Positions 24,490 through 32,834 of a stretch of 64,000 nt of DNA are shown here, one piece after another. A program made the position numbers and the translations under genes. The stretch is taken from the NCBI GenBank assembly GCA_001858525.1, contig LAPX01000005.1, positions 1 to 64,000 of the forward strand, written 5' to 3'. This stretch comes from Vampirovibrio chlorellavorus (GTDB taxonomy: Bacteria > Cyanobacteriota > Vampirovibrionia > Vampirovibrionales > Vampirovibrionaceae). Below the pieces are notes generated by a model. That model did not search any database. It saw only the letters and a program-made list of their open reading frames with translations, and was not told the origin of the DNA. The stretch's first letter is position 1; every line of letters starts with the position of its first letter.

Positions 24490-27222
24490 ATGACTTCTCC
24501 ATCCTTACCCAAGGCTTTTGAGCCCAAAGACGTTGAATCCCGGACCTACCAGTTTTGGGAGTCTCACCAACTGTTCAAGCCGGAGGCCAACGCGCACCCT
24601 CAGGGCAAGTTCAGTCTGGTGATTCCGCCGCCCAACGTGACCGGGGTGCTGCACATGGGGCATGCGCTGGATTCCACTATTCAGGACATTCTGATTCGCT
24701 GGCACCGCATGCTGAATCACAATACGCTGTGGATGCCGGGCATGGATCACGCCGGTATTGCCACCCAGAACGTGGTGGAGCGCAATATGCGGGAGCAGGG
24801 TGGGCAAACCAAGGAAGAAATGGGCCGGGAAGCCTTTGTGGATCATGTGTGGGAATGGGCCAATGCCCGTAAATCCGATATTGCCAACCAGTTCAAACGG
24901 TTGGGTGTTTCCCCCGACTGGGAACGGCAGCGCTTTACCCTGGATGAAGGACTGACCCAGGCCGTCCGCCATGCCTTTGTGCATTTGTATGAAAAGGGCC
25001 TGATCTATCAGGGGACTTATATTGTGAACTGGTGTCCGCGCTGCGTGTCGGCCATTTCCGATATTGAGACCGATTACGTGGATGAAGAGAGCTTTCTGTG
25101 GGAAATCGCCTACCCGCTGGCCGATGGACGTCCGGTGAGTGAGGCGGGGCATCCGCATTTGGTAGTGGCCACCACCCGCCCGGAAACCATGTATGGAGAC
25201 ATGGCCGTGGCTGTGAACCCGAAAGATCCCCGCTACAGCCAATACATTGGCCAAAAAGTGAAACTGCCTTTAACCAATCGGGAAATTCCCATTATTGCCG
25301 ATGAGTACGTGGATGTCAGTTTTGGCACCGGGGCCCTAAAGATTACCCCGGCCCATGACCCCAATGACTTTAAAATCGCCCAGCAACATGGTCTGGATCC
25401 CCTGTGGGTCATTGACGAGCGGGGTCGTATGAAGGCGGAAGACTTTATGCACGAGGACATTCGGGGTCTGGATCGCTTTGATGCCCGCAAGCGTAGCGAA
25501 GCCCTGCTGGAGCAACAAGGCTTTTTAATAGCTAAAAAAGAGCATAGCCACCGGGTTGGGCATTGCCAACGCTGCAGCACCACTATTGAACCCCTGTTGT
25601 CCAAGCAGTGGTTTGTGAAAACCCAGCCCTTGGCGGCGCGTTGTCTGCAATCATTGGAAGCGGGCGAGATTCGTTTTATCCCGGAGCGCTGGACAAAAGA
25701 CTACCTGCGCTGGCTGACCGATATTCAGGATTGGTGTATTTCCCGCCAACTGTGGTGGGGGCATCAAATTCCCGCTTGGCATTGTGCCCAGTGCCGGGGC
25801 GTCACGGTGGCTCTGGAAACCCCGGCCCAGTGTAGCGCCTGTGGTTCTGCGGAGATTGAGCAGGACACCGATGTGCTGGATACCTGGTTCTCCTCCGGGT
25901 TGTGGCCATTTTCCACCATGGGTTGGCCCAATACCCAGGCAGAAGACTATAAAAACTTTTACCCCACCGATGTGTTGGTGACCGGTTTTGACATCATCTT
26001 CTTCTGGGTGGCCCGTATGACCATGTTTGGGTTGGAGCTGACCGATCAGTCGCCGTTCCATACCGTTTACATTCACGGTCTGATTCGGGATGAAAAAGGC
26101 CAGAAAATGAGCAAGTCCAAGGGCAATACCGTGGACCCGGTGGAAGTGATTGATGAAATCGGGTGCGATGGCTTCCGCTTTGGTCTGACTTCACTCATTA
26201 CTTACGGTGGGCAGGACATCAAGCTGAATAAAGACAAGCTGGAGCAGGGCAAGCTGTTTGGCAACAAGCTGTGGAATGCTTCGCGCTTTGTGTTGATGAA
26301 CATAGCACCTGTTTTTAACAGCGCCGGCTTGGAAGCCTCCGCTGAAGAAGCCCAGGGTGTAGACGATCAACCCATTGATTTGAGCGCCCTGTCCTTGATG
26401 GATCGTTGGGTGCTCAGTCGCTACAACACCGCCGTGCGGGAGGCCAACCGCTTATTAGGCGAGTTCAAGTTCGGGGAGCTGGCCGATACGCTGTATGAGT
26501 TCATCTGGAACGGCTTTTGCGACTGGTACGTGGAGTACGCCAAAAAGCAGATGCAAGATCCCGCCCTACGGGCCAACACCCAGCGTATTCTGTTGCATGT
26601 GCTGAGTGGCATTTTGCGCCTGATGCACCCCATTATGCCTTATATCACCGAGGAAATTTTCCAGAAACTGCCCCACCGCAAGGAATTGTCGGTATCCATT
26701 GCCCCTTATCCGCAGGCGGATGAGTCCCTGATCGATGAAGGCATCAGTCAGCGCATTGATTACCTGCTGGAAGTGGTGCGCTCCTTGCGGAACATTCGTC
26801 AGCAGTACACGGTGCCTCATCAGCAGGCGGTCAAAGCCCATGTGGTGACTACCGAGCCCATGGAAAAAGAAGCCATCGAAAGCGGTCTGGCCATTCTGAA
26901 CCACTTTATTCGACTGGAGCAGTTTGAAGTGCGCGAGGTGGTGGATGCCCGGCAAGAGCATGTGGCCGTCAACGTGGTGGGCCACAGTCGCATTGTGGTT
27001 TCGCTGGAAGGCCTGATTGACCTTGGGCAGGAGCTGGATCGGGTGCGCAAGAAGATGGACGCCTTGATCAAGGAAAAAGATCAGCTGGATAAGATGATGA
27101 TGAATTTTGAGTTTCTGGAGCGGGCTCCCCTGGCTGTGGTGGAGAAGAACAAAGCCCGTTTACAGGAAGTCAACAAGCAGGTGAAAGCCTTGGAAGAGCA
27201 GCTTTCCAGCTTGAGTAGTTAA
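24490..27222 (+). CDS. valS: Valyl-tRNA synthetase
   Basis: A 910-residue class I synthetase charging tRNA-Val, with editing of threonine. Signatures in order: PPPNVTGVLHMGHALD (HIGH), the CP1 editing domain with VATTRPETMYGDMAVAVNP, the zinc-type cysteines around CAQCRGVTVALE...CSACG, KMSKSKGN, the helical anticodon-binding domain and a C-terminal coiled coil (LDRVRKKMDALIKEKDQLDK). Length is normal. The ATG at 24490 has AGGA about 12 nt upstream. A strong terminator follows. Monocistronic. Confidence 0.98.
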   Translation: MTSPSLPKAFEPKDVESRTYQFWESHQLFKPEANAHPQGKFSLVIPPPNVTGVLHMGHALDSTIQDILIRWHRMLNHNTLWMPGMDHAGIATQNVVERNMREQGGQTKEEMGREAFVDHVWEWANARKSDIANQFKRLGVSPDWERQRFTLDEGLTQAVRHAFVHLYEKGLIYQGTYIVNWCPRCVSAISDIETDYVDEESFLWEIAYPLADGRPVSEAGHPHLVVATTRPETMYGDMAVAVNPKDPRYSQYIGQKVKLPLTNREIPIIADEYVDVSFGTGALKITPAHDPNDFKIAQQHGLDPLWVIDERGRMKAEDFMHEDIRGLDRFDARKRSEALLEQQGFLIAKKEHSHRVGHCQRCSTTIEPLLSKQWFVKTQPLAARCLQSLEAGEIRFIPERWTKDYLRWLTDIQDWCISRQLWWGHQIPAWHCAQCRGVTVALETPAQCSACGSAEIEQDTDVLDTWFSSGLWPFSTMGWPNTQAEDYKNFYPTDVLVTGFDIIFFWVARMTMFGLELTDQSPFHTVYIHGLIRDEKGQKMSKSKGNTVDPVEVIDEIGCDGFRFGLTSLITYGGQDIKLNKDKLEQGKLFGNKLWNASRFVLMNIAPVFNSAGLEASAEEAQGVDDQPIDLSALSLMDRWVLSRYNTAVREANRLLGEFKFGELADTLYEFIWNGFCDWYVEYAKKQMQDPALRANTQRILLHVLSGILRLMHPIMPYITEEIFQKLPHRKELSVSIAPYPQADESLIDEGISQRIDYLLEVVRSLRNIRQQYTVPHQQAVKAHVVTTEPMEKEAIESGLAILNHFIRLEQFEVREVVDARQEHVAVNVVGHSRIVVSLEGLIDLGQELDRVRKKMDALIKEKDQLDKMMMNFEFLERAPLAVVEKNKARLQEVNKQVKALEEQLSSLSS

Positions 27223-27248
27223 GTCATTCGTTTATTTACAATGTTTTT

Positions 27249-27275
27249 CGGGGGCGGGTCACAACCGCCCCCGTT
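27249..27275. terminator. GC-rich bidirectional terminator
   Basis: A 9-bp GC-only stem (27249-27257 with 27265-27273) with a 7-nt loop, flanked by T5 at 27244-27248 and TTT after the stem. It lies between the convergent valS and the small gene at 27286 and can serve both. Confidence 0.7.
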
Positions 27276-27285
27276 TACTTGGGCT

Positions 27286-27573
27286 TTAAGCTTGGGTGGG
27301 CTTTAAAGGCACCCGTCGAGAAGGGCCAAACAGCGCCGCGATTCGGGGGCGCAATTCCTTGTCCAGAGAGGGATCGCCGGTGGGTTTGTCCAGTTCAAGA
27401 TTCGGCGGCGTTTTGGGTGGGCTGGCGATGCGCTGGAAGCAGTCCGGGGCGTCTGTGGCCTTGAGATGTGCCTGATTTAGCGAAGGCGTTTTGGCTTTTA
27501 GAGTGCCCACGGCCGTTGCGTAGGATCGGGTGTTGGGTAGGCGTTTCAGCACCCCCAATACGGATTGGATCAT
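27286..27573 (-). CDS. Small hypothetical protein, Pro/Lys/Leu-rich
   Basis: A 95-residue protein starting MIQSVLGVLKRLPNTRSY and ending in a basic, Pro-rich stretch (LRPRIAALFGPSRRVPLKP). Only the first dozen residues are amphipathic; the rest looks disordered. A G-rich ribosome site ends six nt before the ATG at 27573, which is better than an ATG six codons upstream. Convergent with valS. No family recognised. It shares size, strand and style with the gene at 27829-27981. Confidence 0.55.
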   Translation of the reverse strand: MIQSVLGVLKRLPNTRSYATAVGTLKAKTPSLNQAHLKATDAPDCFQRIASPPKTPPNLELDKPTGDPSLDKELRPRIAALFGPSRRVPLKPTQA

Positions 27574-27759
27574 GAATACCCCCTCTGACAAGTTTAGGCA
27601 TGTCTCATTATTTTTATATCTAATTTGAAATTGGATTCAACTACACTGGATTTAAAGCGAGGCCTATAGGGTACATGGGTCCAGCGCGTTTGCCAAGTGT
27701 TTTTTCTTAGCTGTGATGTTCACAGGGATAGGGCTTGAGTGCGCACTGGTTTTGCGGTG

Positions 27760-27794
27760 AAAAAAGGCAAGCCCCAGCGTGTGTGGCTTGCCTT
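27760..27794 (-). terminator. Intrinsic terminator after the 50-residue ORF
   Basis: A 10-bp perfect stem (27764-27773 with 27785-27794) around an 11-nt loop. On the minus strand it is followed by a T-run (27759-27765 are A on the plus strand). It lies 35 nt past the stop at 27829, which supports that short gene being real. Confidence 0.8.
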
Positions 27795-27828
27795 GGTGAT
27801 AGAGAAATCTGGATGAATAGCCCCGTTT

Positions 27829-27981
27829 TTACTTTTTAGTGGGCGGTTTGGCCTTCTGGAATTGATCCGCCTTGAGGGGCTGCTTGATGCTTGCCTGCGG
27901 TTTGCTGGCCATGGCTTGCTGAGCGCTGTGGGTTTGTTGTTTTACGGAGGGTGTTTTACCACCAAAGCTAATGACTTGCAT
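27829..27981 (-). CDS. Small basic Gln/Lys-rich protein
   Basis: A 50-residue ORF, ATG to TAA: MQVISFGGKTPSVKQQ, then a Gln/Ala/Ser-rich middle and a basic tail (FQKAKPPTKK). It looks unstructured and positively charged, as nucleic-acid- or ribosome-associated peptides often are. AAGGGAG four nt before the ATG and a clean terminator 35 nt after the stop make it a complete small transcription unit. Function unknown. Confidence 0.6.
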   Translation of the reverse strand: MQVISFGGKTPSVKQQTHSAQQAMASKPQASIKQPLKADQFQKAKPPTKK

Positions 27982-28580
27982 AAGACTCCCTTCTAACAAT
28001 GTGCGTTGACGATTGTGATGAACAGAGCAACCCGGCCAGACCCCCTGACCGCGCTCCTAATCCCAAAATAGAACCTAAAGTGATTGAATAATCATCAATT
28101 TACCGCATGCAGGCCAACTGTAAAGAACCCAAGGCTGGCCGTTGATGATTTTGCCTGATTTTTTAGTGCTAACCAAAGAGGTGTGGAACTCCAAAGGGGG
28201 GACAAAAGGCTGTTCCTGAAAACTTAGGGTCTTTTGAACACCATCGCCACATTACTGTCACAAATCAAATGTAAATTTTTGTTACTTTGGGCCGTCGAAT
28301 CCATCTCTGCTTTTTCTTGGAATCCATTTCTGAAGCCGGATCCGAACTAAAAGTGGAGAAAGGCAGAGAGAAAACAGGTGGGGAATGAGGGGAATCGAAT
28401 CGAGCGCCGTTGTTTTTATTGATATAGCGGATTCGATCGGGGCAGGTGTCCAGTAGAGAAACTTTGTTCAACGGCTTTCAGCTTGTGTCTGCTTTTGATA
28501 ATATTTCTCAATACATCTCCTCACCCGAACAAGCCGTTTATTTTTCACCTCAGTCCCTATTAATGAAGGCCCCAAATTGT
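27982..28580. other. Long intergenic region upstream of feoA with a two-stem structure
   Basis: About 600 nt. At 28090-28150 a 9-bp stem (28090-28098 with 28142-28150) encloses a second stem (28112-28116 with 28136-28140). The rest holds no convincing gene: a minus frame at 28265-28471 and a plus extension of feoA from 28446 lack ribosome sites. A GATAAT at about 28496 only partly resembles a Fur box. Confidence 0.45.
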
Positions 28581-28826
28581 ATGGCATCTTCTTATACCCT
28601 TGAAAAAGCCACCGTGGGTGAAACGCTCTATATTAAAGCCATTTTGGATGATGAAACCGCCACTGTTGCCATGCGGCTGGGCATTGCCGAAGGGGAGACC
28701 ATTCAGTTGGCCTCCAAAGTGCCGGGCGGCCCGGTAGTCATTCGACGGGGGGGCATGGAAATTGCCCTGGGGCGTGAACTGTGTCGGGGGATTGAAGTGC
28801 AGCGGCAGGAGGGAAGCATCCGATGA
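28581..28826 (+). CDS. feoA: FeoA, ferrous iron transport accessory protein
   Basis: An 81-residue SH3-like FeoA domain: YTLEKATVGETLYIKAI, AMRLGIAEGETIQLASKVPGGPVVIRRGGMEIALGRELC. It assists FeoB in ferrous iron uptake at the inner membrane. The start at 28581 gives the usual family length and has AAGG about 11 nt upstream; ATG at 28563 and an upstream extension from 28446 have no domain sequence. The stop codon overlaps the feoB start (ATGA), so the two are translationally coupled. Confidence 0.92.
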   Translation: MASSYTLEKATVGETLYIKAILDDETATVAMRLGIAEGETIQLASKVPGGPVVIRRGGMEIALGRELCRGIEVQRQEGSIR

Positions 28827-30685
28827 ATATGGCCGCCCTTCCAGAGCCCAATGGTCTTGTGTTGGGAAATGCGATAGCCACTGAAGACACCGTTAAAACC
28901 GTGGTGCTGGCCGGTAACCCCAATGTGGGAAAATCCCTGTTTTTTAATGCCTTTACCGGCTTATACGTGAATGTGTCTAATTTCCCCGGTACCACCATTG
29001 ATGTGCCCAAGGGGCAGATGGATGACAGCACCCGGCTTATGGATACGCCCGGTGTGTATGGCCTTTCCGCCATGAGTGAAGAGGAGCGGGTGGCTGAGGA
29101 CGCCATTTTGGGCGCTGATATCATTATTAACGTGGTCAGTGCCATTAGTTTGGAACGAGATTTATTTTTAACCCAGCAAATCATTGATTACGGCAAGCCT
29201 ATGATTGTGGCCGTGAACCAGATGGATGAGGCGGCTTCCCGGAATCTCACCGTGGACTTGGCCCGCCTGGAAAAACTGCTGGGTGTCCCGGTGCTGCCTA
29301 CGGTAGCAGTGCAACAGGAAGGTTTATCCGCGGTACGCCAAGCCGTGACCACCGCCCGCTTGGGTCTTGCCACCCCCGGTGCCCCGGAACCGCATGAAAT
29401 TAAGAGCCTTGAGGCCAATCTGGCCCATCGCATGAAAATTTATGGCCTACGTCGTCAATATGTGAACGCTCTGGCTGCTCAAGTGGTGACCGATAGCACT
29501 CAGCCTGGCTCGGTGCGTCAATTGCTTTCTCAGCGTGTGGGACAGGCTTTGCTGAACCCGTGGTTGGCTTTTGCCGCCATGTTGATTGTGCTGTACGCAT
29601 TGTATCAGGTCATTGGTATTTGGGTGGCCGGAGATTTGGTTACCTTGACCGAAGGCAAGTTTATGTTGGGTGAAGACGCCGGGATTTGGCCGGGGCTGGT
29701 GCCCGTGCTGCAAGGCCTGATTGCCCGTGTATTCCCGGAAGGCAGTTTTCTGTACACCGTCTTTGGCGGCGAGTTCGGGGTGCTGACCATGAGCATCCGC
29801 TATATTTTCGGGGTGCTATTTCCGCTGGTGTTGGGCTTCTACATTTATATTTCCCTTTTGGAAGACTGCGGCTATTTGCCGCGGGTGGCCGTTATTTCCG
29901 ATGGCTTGCTGAATAAAATCGGCCTGAACGGGCGGGCGGTCATTCCCCTCATTCTGGGGCTGGGCTGCGTGACCATGGCCACTGTGTCCACCCGAGTGCT
30001 AACCTCCAATCGGGAGCGCACCATTGCGTCCACCATTTTGGCCATTACCATTCCCTGTTCGGCTCAGTTGGGGGTGTTAATCGCCCTGATGGCCAAGGCC
30101 GGTGGTTTAAAAGCATGGGGTGTCTACATTGCCGTTTTATTTGCCGTGCTGATTGGATTGGGAACGGTTCTGAACAAGGTGTTGCCGGGGCGTTCCACCA
30201 GTCTGATTCTCGATTTACCGCCCATGCGCATCCCGAATTTTAAAAATATTGCCCGTAAAACCTGGGTACGCACCATGGTCTTTATCAAGGAAGCCGCGCC
30301 CTTGTTTGTGTTGGGCTCCTTGTTGGTGGCGGTGTTGCAGGCGACTCACATGCTCCAGCTCATTGAGCTGACTTTGGGGCCGGTGATTAAAGCGATCTTG
30401 CACCTGCCCTATGAAACCGCTCAGGTGTTTATTATGGGCCTGGTGCGCCGGGACTTTGGCGCTGCTGGCCTCTATTTAATGGCCGATCGCATTACCGAGG
30501 CCCAGTTATTGACTTGTCTGATGGTGATTACCTTGTTTGTACCCTGCTTTGCTTCGGCCACCGTGATTTGGAAAGAGCGGGGCATTAAAGAAGGCCTGAC
30601 TGTTTTGGCCGGTTCCTGGATCATCGCCTTTGGTGTGGGGGCTATCATTGCCCGCTTGCTGGAGATGTTTCCGGTCTTGGGTTAA
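28823..30685 (+). CDS. feoB: FeoB, ferrous iron transporter with GTPase domain
   Basis: A 620-residue inner-membrane transporter. The N-terminal G domain shows G1 GNPNVGKS, the G2 region NFPGTT, G3 DTPG and G4 NQMD. A helical linker (about residues 165-240) follows, then the polytopic core with Gate/nucleoside-recognition motifs (ISLLEDCGYLPRVAV, LGLGCVTMATVSTRVL, IPCSAQLGVL, a second Gate around VRRDFGAAGLY, FVPCFASATV). It is at the short end of the family, with no long C-terminal cytoplasmic domain. AGGAGGG precedes the ATG, which overlaps the feoA stop. An inverted-repeat element begins at its last base. Confidence 0.97.
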   Translation: MNMAALPEPNGLVLGNAIATEDTVKTVVLAGNPNVGKSLFFNAFTGLYVNVSNFPGTTIDVPKGQMDDSTRLMDTPGVYGLSAMSEEERVAEDAILGADIIINVVSAISLERDLFLTQQIIDYGKPMIVAVNQMDEAASRNLTVDLARLEKLLGVPVLPTVAVQQEGLSAVRQAVTTARLGLATPGAPEPHEIKSLEANLAHRMKIYGLRRQYVNALAAQVVTDSTQPGSVRQLLSQRVGQALLNPWLAFAAMLIVLYALYQVIGIWVAGDLVTLTEGKFMLGEDAGIWPGLVPVLQGLIARVFPEGSFLYTVFGGEFGVLTMSIRYIFGVLFPLVLGFYIYISLLEDCGYLPRVAVISDGLLNKIGLNGRAVIPLILGLGCVTMATVSTRVLTSNRERTIASTILAITIPCSAQLGVLIALMAKAGGLKAWGVYIAVLFAVLIGLGTVLNKVLPGRSTSLILDLPPMRIPNFKNIARKTWVRTMVFIKEAAPLFVLGSLLVAVLQATHMLQLIELTLGPVIKAILHLPYETAQVFIMGLVRRDFGAAGLYLMADRITEAQLLTCLMVITLFVPCFASATVIWKERGIKEGLTVLAGSWIIAFGVGAIIARLLEMFPVLG

Positions 30686-30827
30686 GAGACTATCTGAAAA
30701 GCCTCCATTCCGGGCGTCTACTGCGTTCGTGCGCTGCTCAGCTTCGTTACTTATCAGTATAAGCGCCTTGCTTGCGCTACTTCGGCCTTGAAGCCATATC
30801 GCTCTGAAAACTTTTCGGATAGTCTCT
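30685..30827. mobile_element. MITE-like element bounded by 17-bp inverted repeats
   Basis: The left end (30685-30701) and right end (30811-30827) are inverted copies with one mismatch, and the span is 143 nt. The interior holds no ORF but is rich in short imperfect palindromes (CTTGCTTGCG, CTGCGTTCGTGCGCTG). The left repeat starts at the last base of the feoB stop codon. No target duplication is obvious. It could be a non-autonomous transposable element or a structured 3'-end/REP-type sequence. Confidence 0.5.
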
Positions 30828-30844
30828 CAGACCCTTTGGTGTTG

Positions 30845-30933
30845 TCGGTCGGTTATTTGAAGCACTTCCGGTGAATCCGTCAGCTGATGGAGGAAGTGCG
30901 ATCTTCATGCGGTTACAGTGAGAAAACGACCGA
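30845..30933 (+). promoter_or_regulatory. Nested hairpins in leader of the EF-hand gene
   Basis: An outer 7-bp stem (30845-30851 with 30927-30933) encloses a perfect 8-bp stem (30862-30869 with 30892-30899). The structure ends about 27 nt before the start codon at 30961. Its regulatory meaning is unknown. Confidence 0.35.
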
Positions 30934-30960
30934 TTAGAGAGAGCCAGATGGGGTGTATGC

Positions 30961-31467
30961 ATGAATTTTGGAACTGCTGCGTCTATAGGGATGGAACTGA
31001 TTCAGGGCGGTAACGGCATGGGGGCTGTGTTGAAAGGTGCCTTGAGCGCAGCCAAGCTGACTCAGGGGAAAGGCTTTGCCCAAGTCGCCCAGAAGTTGGG
31101 GCTGTCTGAAAAATTAGGCCAGCAGGTAGGCCAAGCCGTCAGTGAATTGGCCAATGCCGTGGGCAGTCAAAGTGGGCCTCAGGTCTTGAATTCCCTACAG
31201 TACTTTGACGCCGATAAAAACGGGGCCATTACCCGCGATGAGTTGACCCAGGGGTTGCAAAAGCTGCAGGATCTGGGGTTGGGCCAATCGAGCGCTACCG
31301 GTAAGTTGTACCAGATGGGCGATAATATGCTCAAAAATTATGAACGTCTGGCCGGGCAGGATGGAAACGCCAGCACCCTCAGCTTTAAGGATATGGGCAC
31401 GCTGATGGGCAAAGACGGCCATTCAACCACGCTATCCAAAGCCGATTGGCAGGGGCTGAACGCTTAA
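30961..31467 (+). CDS. EF-hand protein of unknown function
   Basis: A 168-residue, mostly helical protein. Its N-terminal half is Gly/Ala/Gln-rich (MELIQGGNGMGAVLKGALSA, LGQQVGQAVSELANAVG). One canonical EF-hand loop, FDADKNGAITRDEL, lies at about residues 82-95, and a degenerate partner around residue 140. No signal peptide. The ribosome site is weak (GGGGTG region). It lacks the Pro/Thr linker of the other EF-hand protein at 22592-23311. Calcium binding is predicted; role unknown. It converges on the ComF gene with 11 nt between stops. Confidence 0.78.
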   Translation: MNFGTAASIGMELIQGGNGMGAVLKGALSAAKLTQGKGFAQVAQKLGLSEKLGQQVGQAVSELANAVGSQSGPQVLNSLQYFDADKNGAITRDELTQGLQKLQDLGLGQSSATGKLYQMGDNMLKNYERLAGQDGNASTLSFKDMGTLMGKDGHSTTLSKADWQGLNA

Positions 31468-31478
31468 TTTTCCAGTCC

Positions 31479-32195
31479 CTATTCCACTTCGGCTGCCCGG
31501 ATTTGGGCGCCCAGAGGAACCCGGGTGACGGCCAGACACACCAGCTTGTTGCCGGTCTCTTCCGGGCTGGCCGCTTCGCTGCGAAATGCACGGGCGGCTT
31601 CCATAAAGGTGGCCCCGGTGGTGGTAATGTCATCCACCACAATTACTTTCTCGTAGCCAGAGATAACGCCGCTTTTCAGGTACAGGCTCTGGGAAATATT
31701 TTGCAAGCGGGTTTTTTTATCATGAATGCGGTGCTGGGGCTTGATTTCCCGCATCCAGCTGAGTAAATCCGGGCGGTAATCGTAGCCAAAGTGGCGGGCC
31801 ATTTGGCTGGCAAACAGCTCAATGCGACTGAGTTCCCCATGGTGTGGGGGAATGGGAATGACCAGCACGTTTTCCGGGTGAACCACTTTAAATCCGCTGC
31901 TGGGGGGCAGGCTTTCCCAGTATTGGGTTAGTAGCCCAGACAGCACCGGGATGTGTTCCACCCGGTTGTAAAACTTATGCCCGTACAGGATGCGTTTGAT
32001 ATTGGGATTGAAATTGGTGGCCGCGTGAATGGAGCAGCTGGGACTGCTTAAAATGGCCTTTGGCTGACGCAGCCCTAATTTTTCGTGGCATCGACTGCAA
32101 AATTTAATGCCATCCTGGAGTTTTTGCTCGCAGTAAACACAGGTTGAACTGGCCAATGCCAACTTCACTTTATCAATGAACGTATCGATGAACAT
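31479..32195 (-). CDS. comF: ComF-family protein (phosphoribosyltransferase-like)
   Basis: A 238-residue cytoplasmic protein. An N-terminal zinc finger (CVYCEQKL, CSRCHEK at residues about 19-39) precedes a PRTase-type domain with a PRPP-binding motif VIVVDDITTTGAT. LSRIELFASQMARHF stands where ComF proteins usually have a RGFNQ-type sequence, an unusual variant. In naturally competent bacteria ComF is needed for uptake of transforming DNA. Type IV pilin genes elsewhere in the window would fit competence, but the link is inference. Confidence 0.85.
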   Translation of the reverse strand: MFIDTFIDKVKLALASSTCVYCEQKLQDGIKFCSRCHEKLGLRQPKAILSSPSCSIHAATNFNPNIKRILYGHKFYNRVEHIPVLSGLLTQYWESLPPSSGFKVVHPENVLVIPIPPHHGELSRIELFASQMARHFGYDYRPDLLSWMREIKPQHRIHDKKTRLQNISQSLYLKSGVISGYEKVIVVDDITTTGATFMEAARAFRSEAASPEETGNKLVCLAVTRVPLGAQIRAAEVE

Positions 32196-32372
32196 GCGTC
32201 ACCCACCCAAGCCCATCCGAAGGAGCTAATTTAACGATACTTTATGGTCTAACCAATAGAGAAAAGGTACAGAATCACTCGTTGTTTTCTTATACCATCG
32301 AAGCACATCTGATTTTTTGAAAAAACTCAATATGATTTTAATATCAGAATAGCATATTGGGAAAGGCTTTAA

Positions 32373-32822
32373 ATGCTTGTTTTTACAGGGTTTTTGAGCT
32401 TTGTGGTGGGCCTTTTTTCTTGCAGGCACTGGCGAACCCGCATCCATGAGGGGAAATGCTACTGCCCCGACTGTGGACGGGGGCTGATCTTCCAGTGGGC
32501 GGTTTTACGGTGTGCCCAGTGCCATGGGCGTGTGGACAGCCGGTTGTGGTTTGGGCAGATTTCCCCGGTGCAACGCTGTTGTGTGCGCTGTGGGCACTCC
32601 GAGGTGCAGACCGACTGGCTGAATGCACCGGCTTACTTTCAATTGCACAAGGCCCAGTTGGTGCTGGTGGAGGAGGAGGGCTACCGGGAGGCTCGCTTTG
32701 GCTCGCACTGGTCGGTGTGGGTGCAGGTTATGGGTGAAAGGCTATCGGCCGCTGTGCAATCGGTTCCGGCGGGTGGCTCAGCAGCCAGAGATTTGCCCCG
32801 TTTGGCCGCGCCTGCCCCGTAG
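32373..32822 (+). CDS. Membrane-anchored zinc-ribbon protein
   Basis: A 149-residue protein. An N-terminal TM helix (VFTGFLSFVVGLFS) is followed by cysteine pairs CYCPDCGRGL, CAQCH and CCVRCGH, forming one or two zinc ribbons, then a basic, low-complexity tail. The TM-plus-CPxC-L-x-CxxC order recalls the cytoplasmic loop of prepilin peptidase (PilD), but the catalytic aspartates and other helices are missing. AAAGG six nt before the ATG supports the start. No family can be named. Confidence 0.6.
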   Translation: MLVFTGFLSFVVGLFSCRHWRTRIHEGKCYCPDCGRGLIFQWAVLRCAQCHGRVDSRLWFGQISPVQRCCVRCGHSEVQTDWLNAPAYFQLHKAQLVLVEEEGYREARFGSHWSVWVQVMGERLSAAVQSVPAGGSAARDLPRLAAPAP

Positions 32823-32834
32823 GCCAGAGTATGT

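Noticed and set aside
28265-28471. Minus-strand 68-codon frame upstream of feoA
   Set aside because: No ribosome site and no domain-like sequence; it reads as chance coding in the feoA leader.
28490-28515. Possible Fur box upstream of feoA
   Set aside because: Only the first GATAAT half matches; the other half lacks the inverted ATTATC, so I do not call it.
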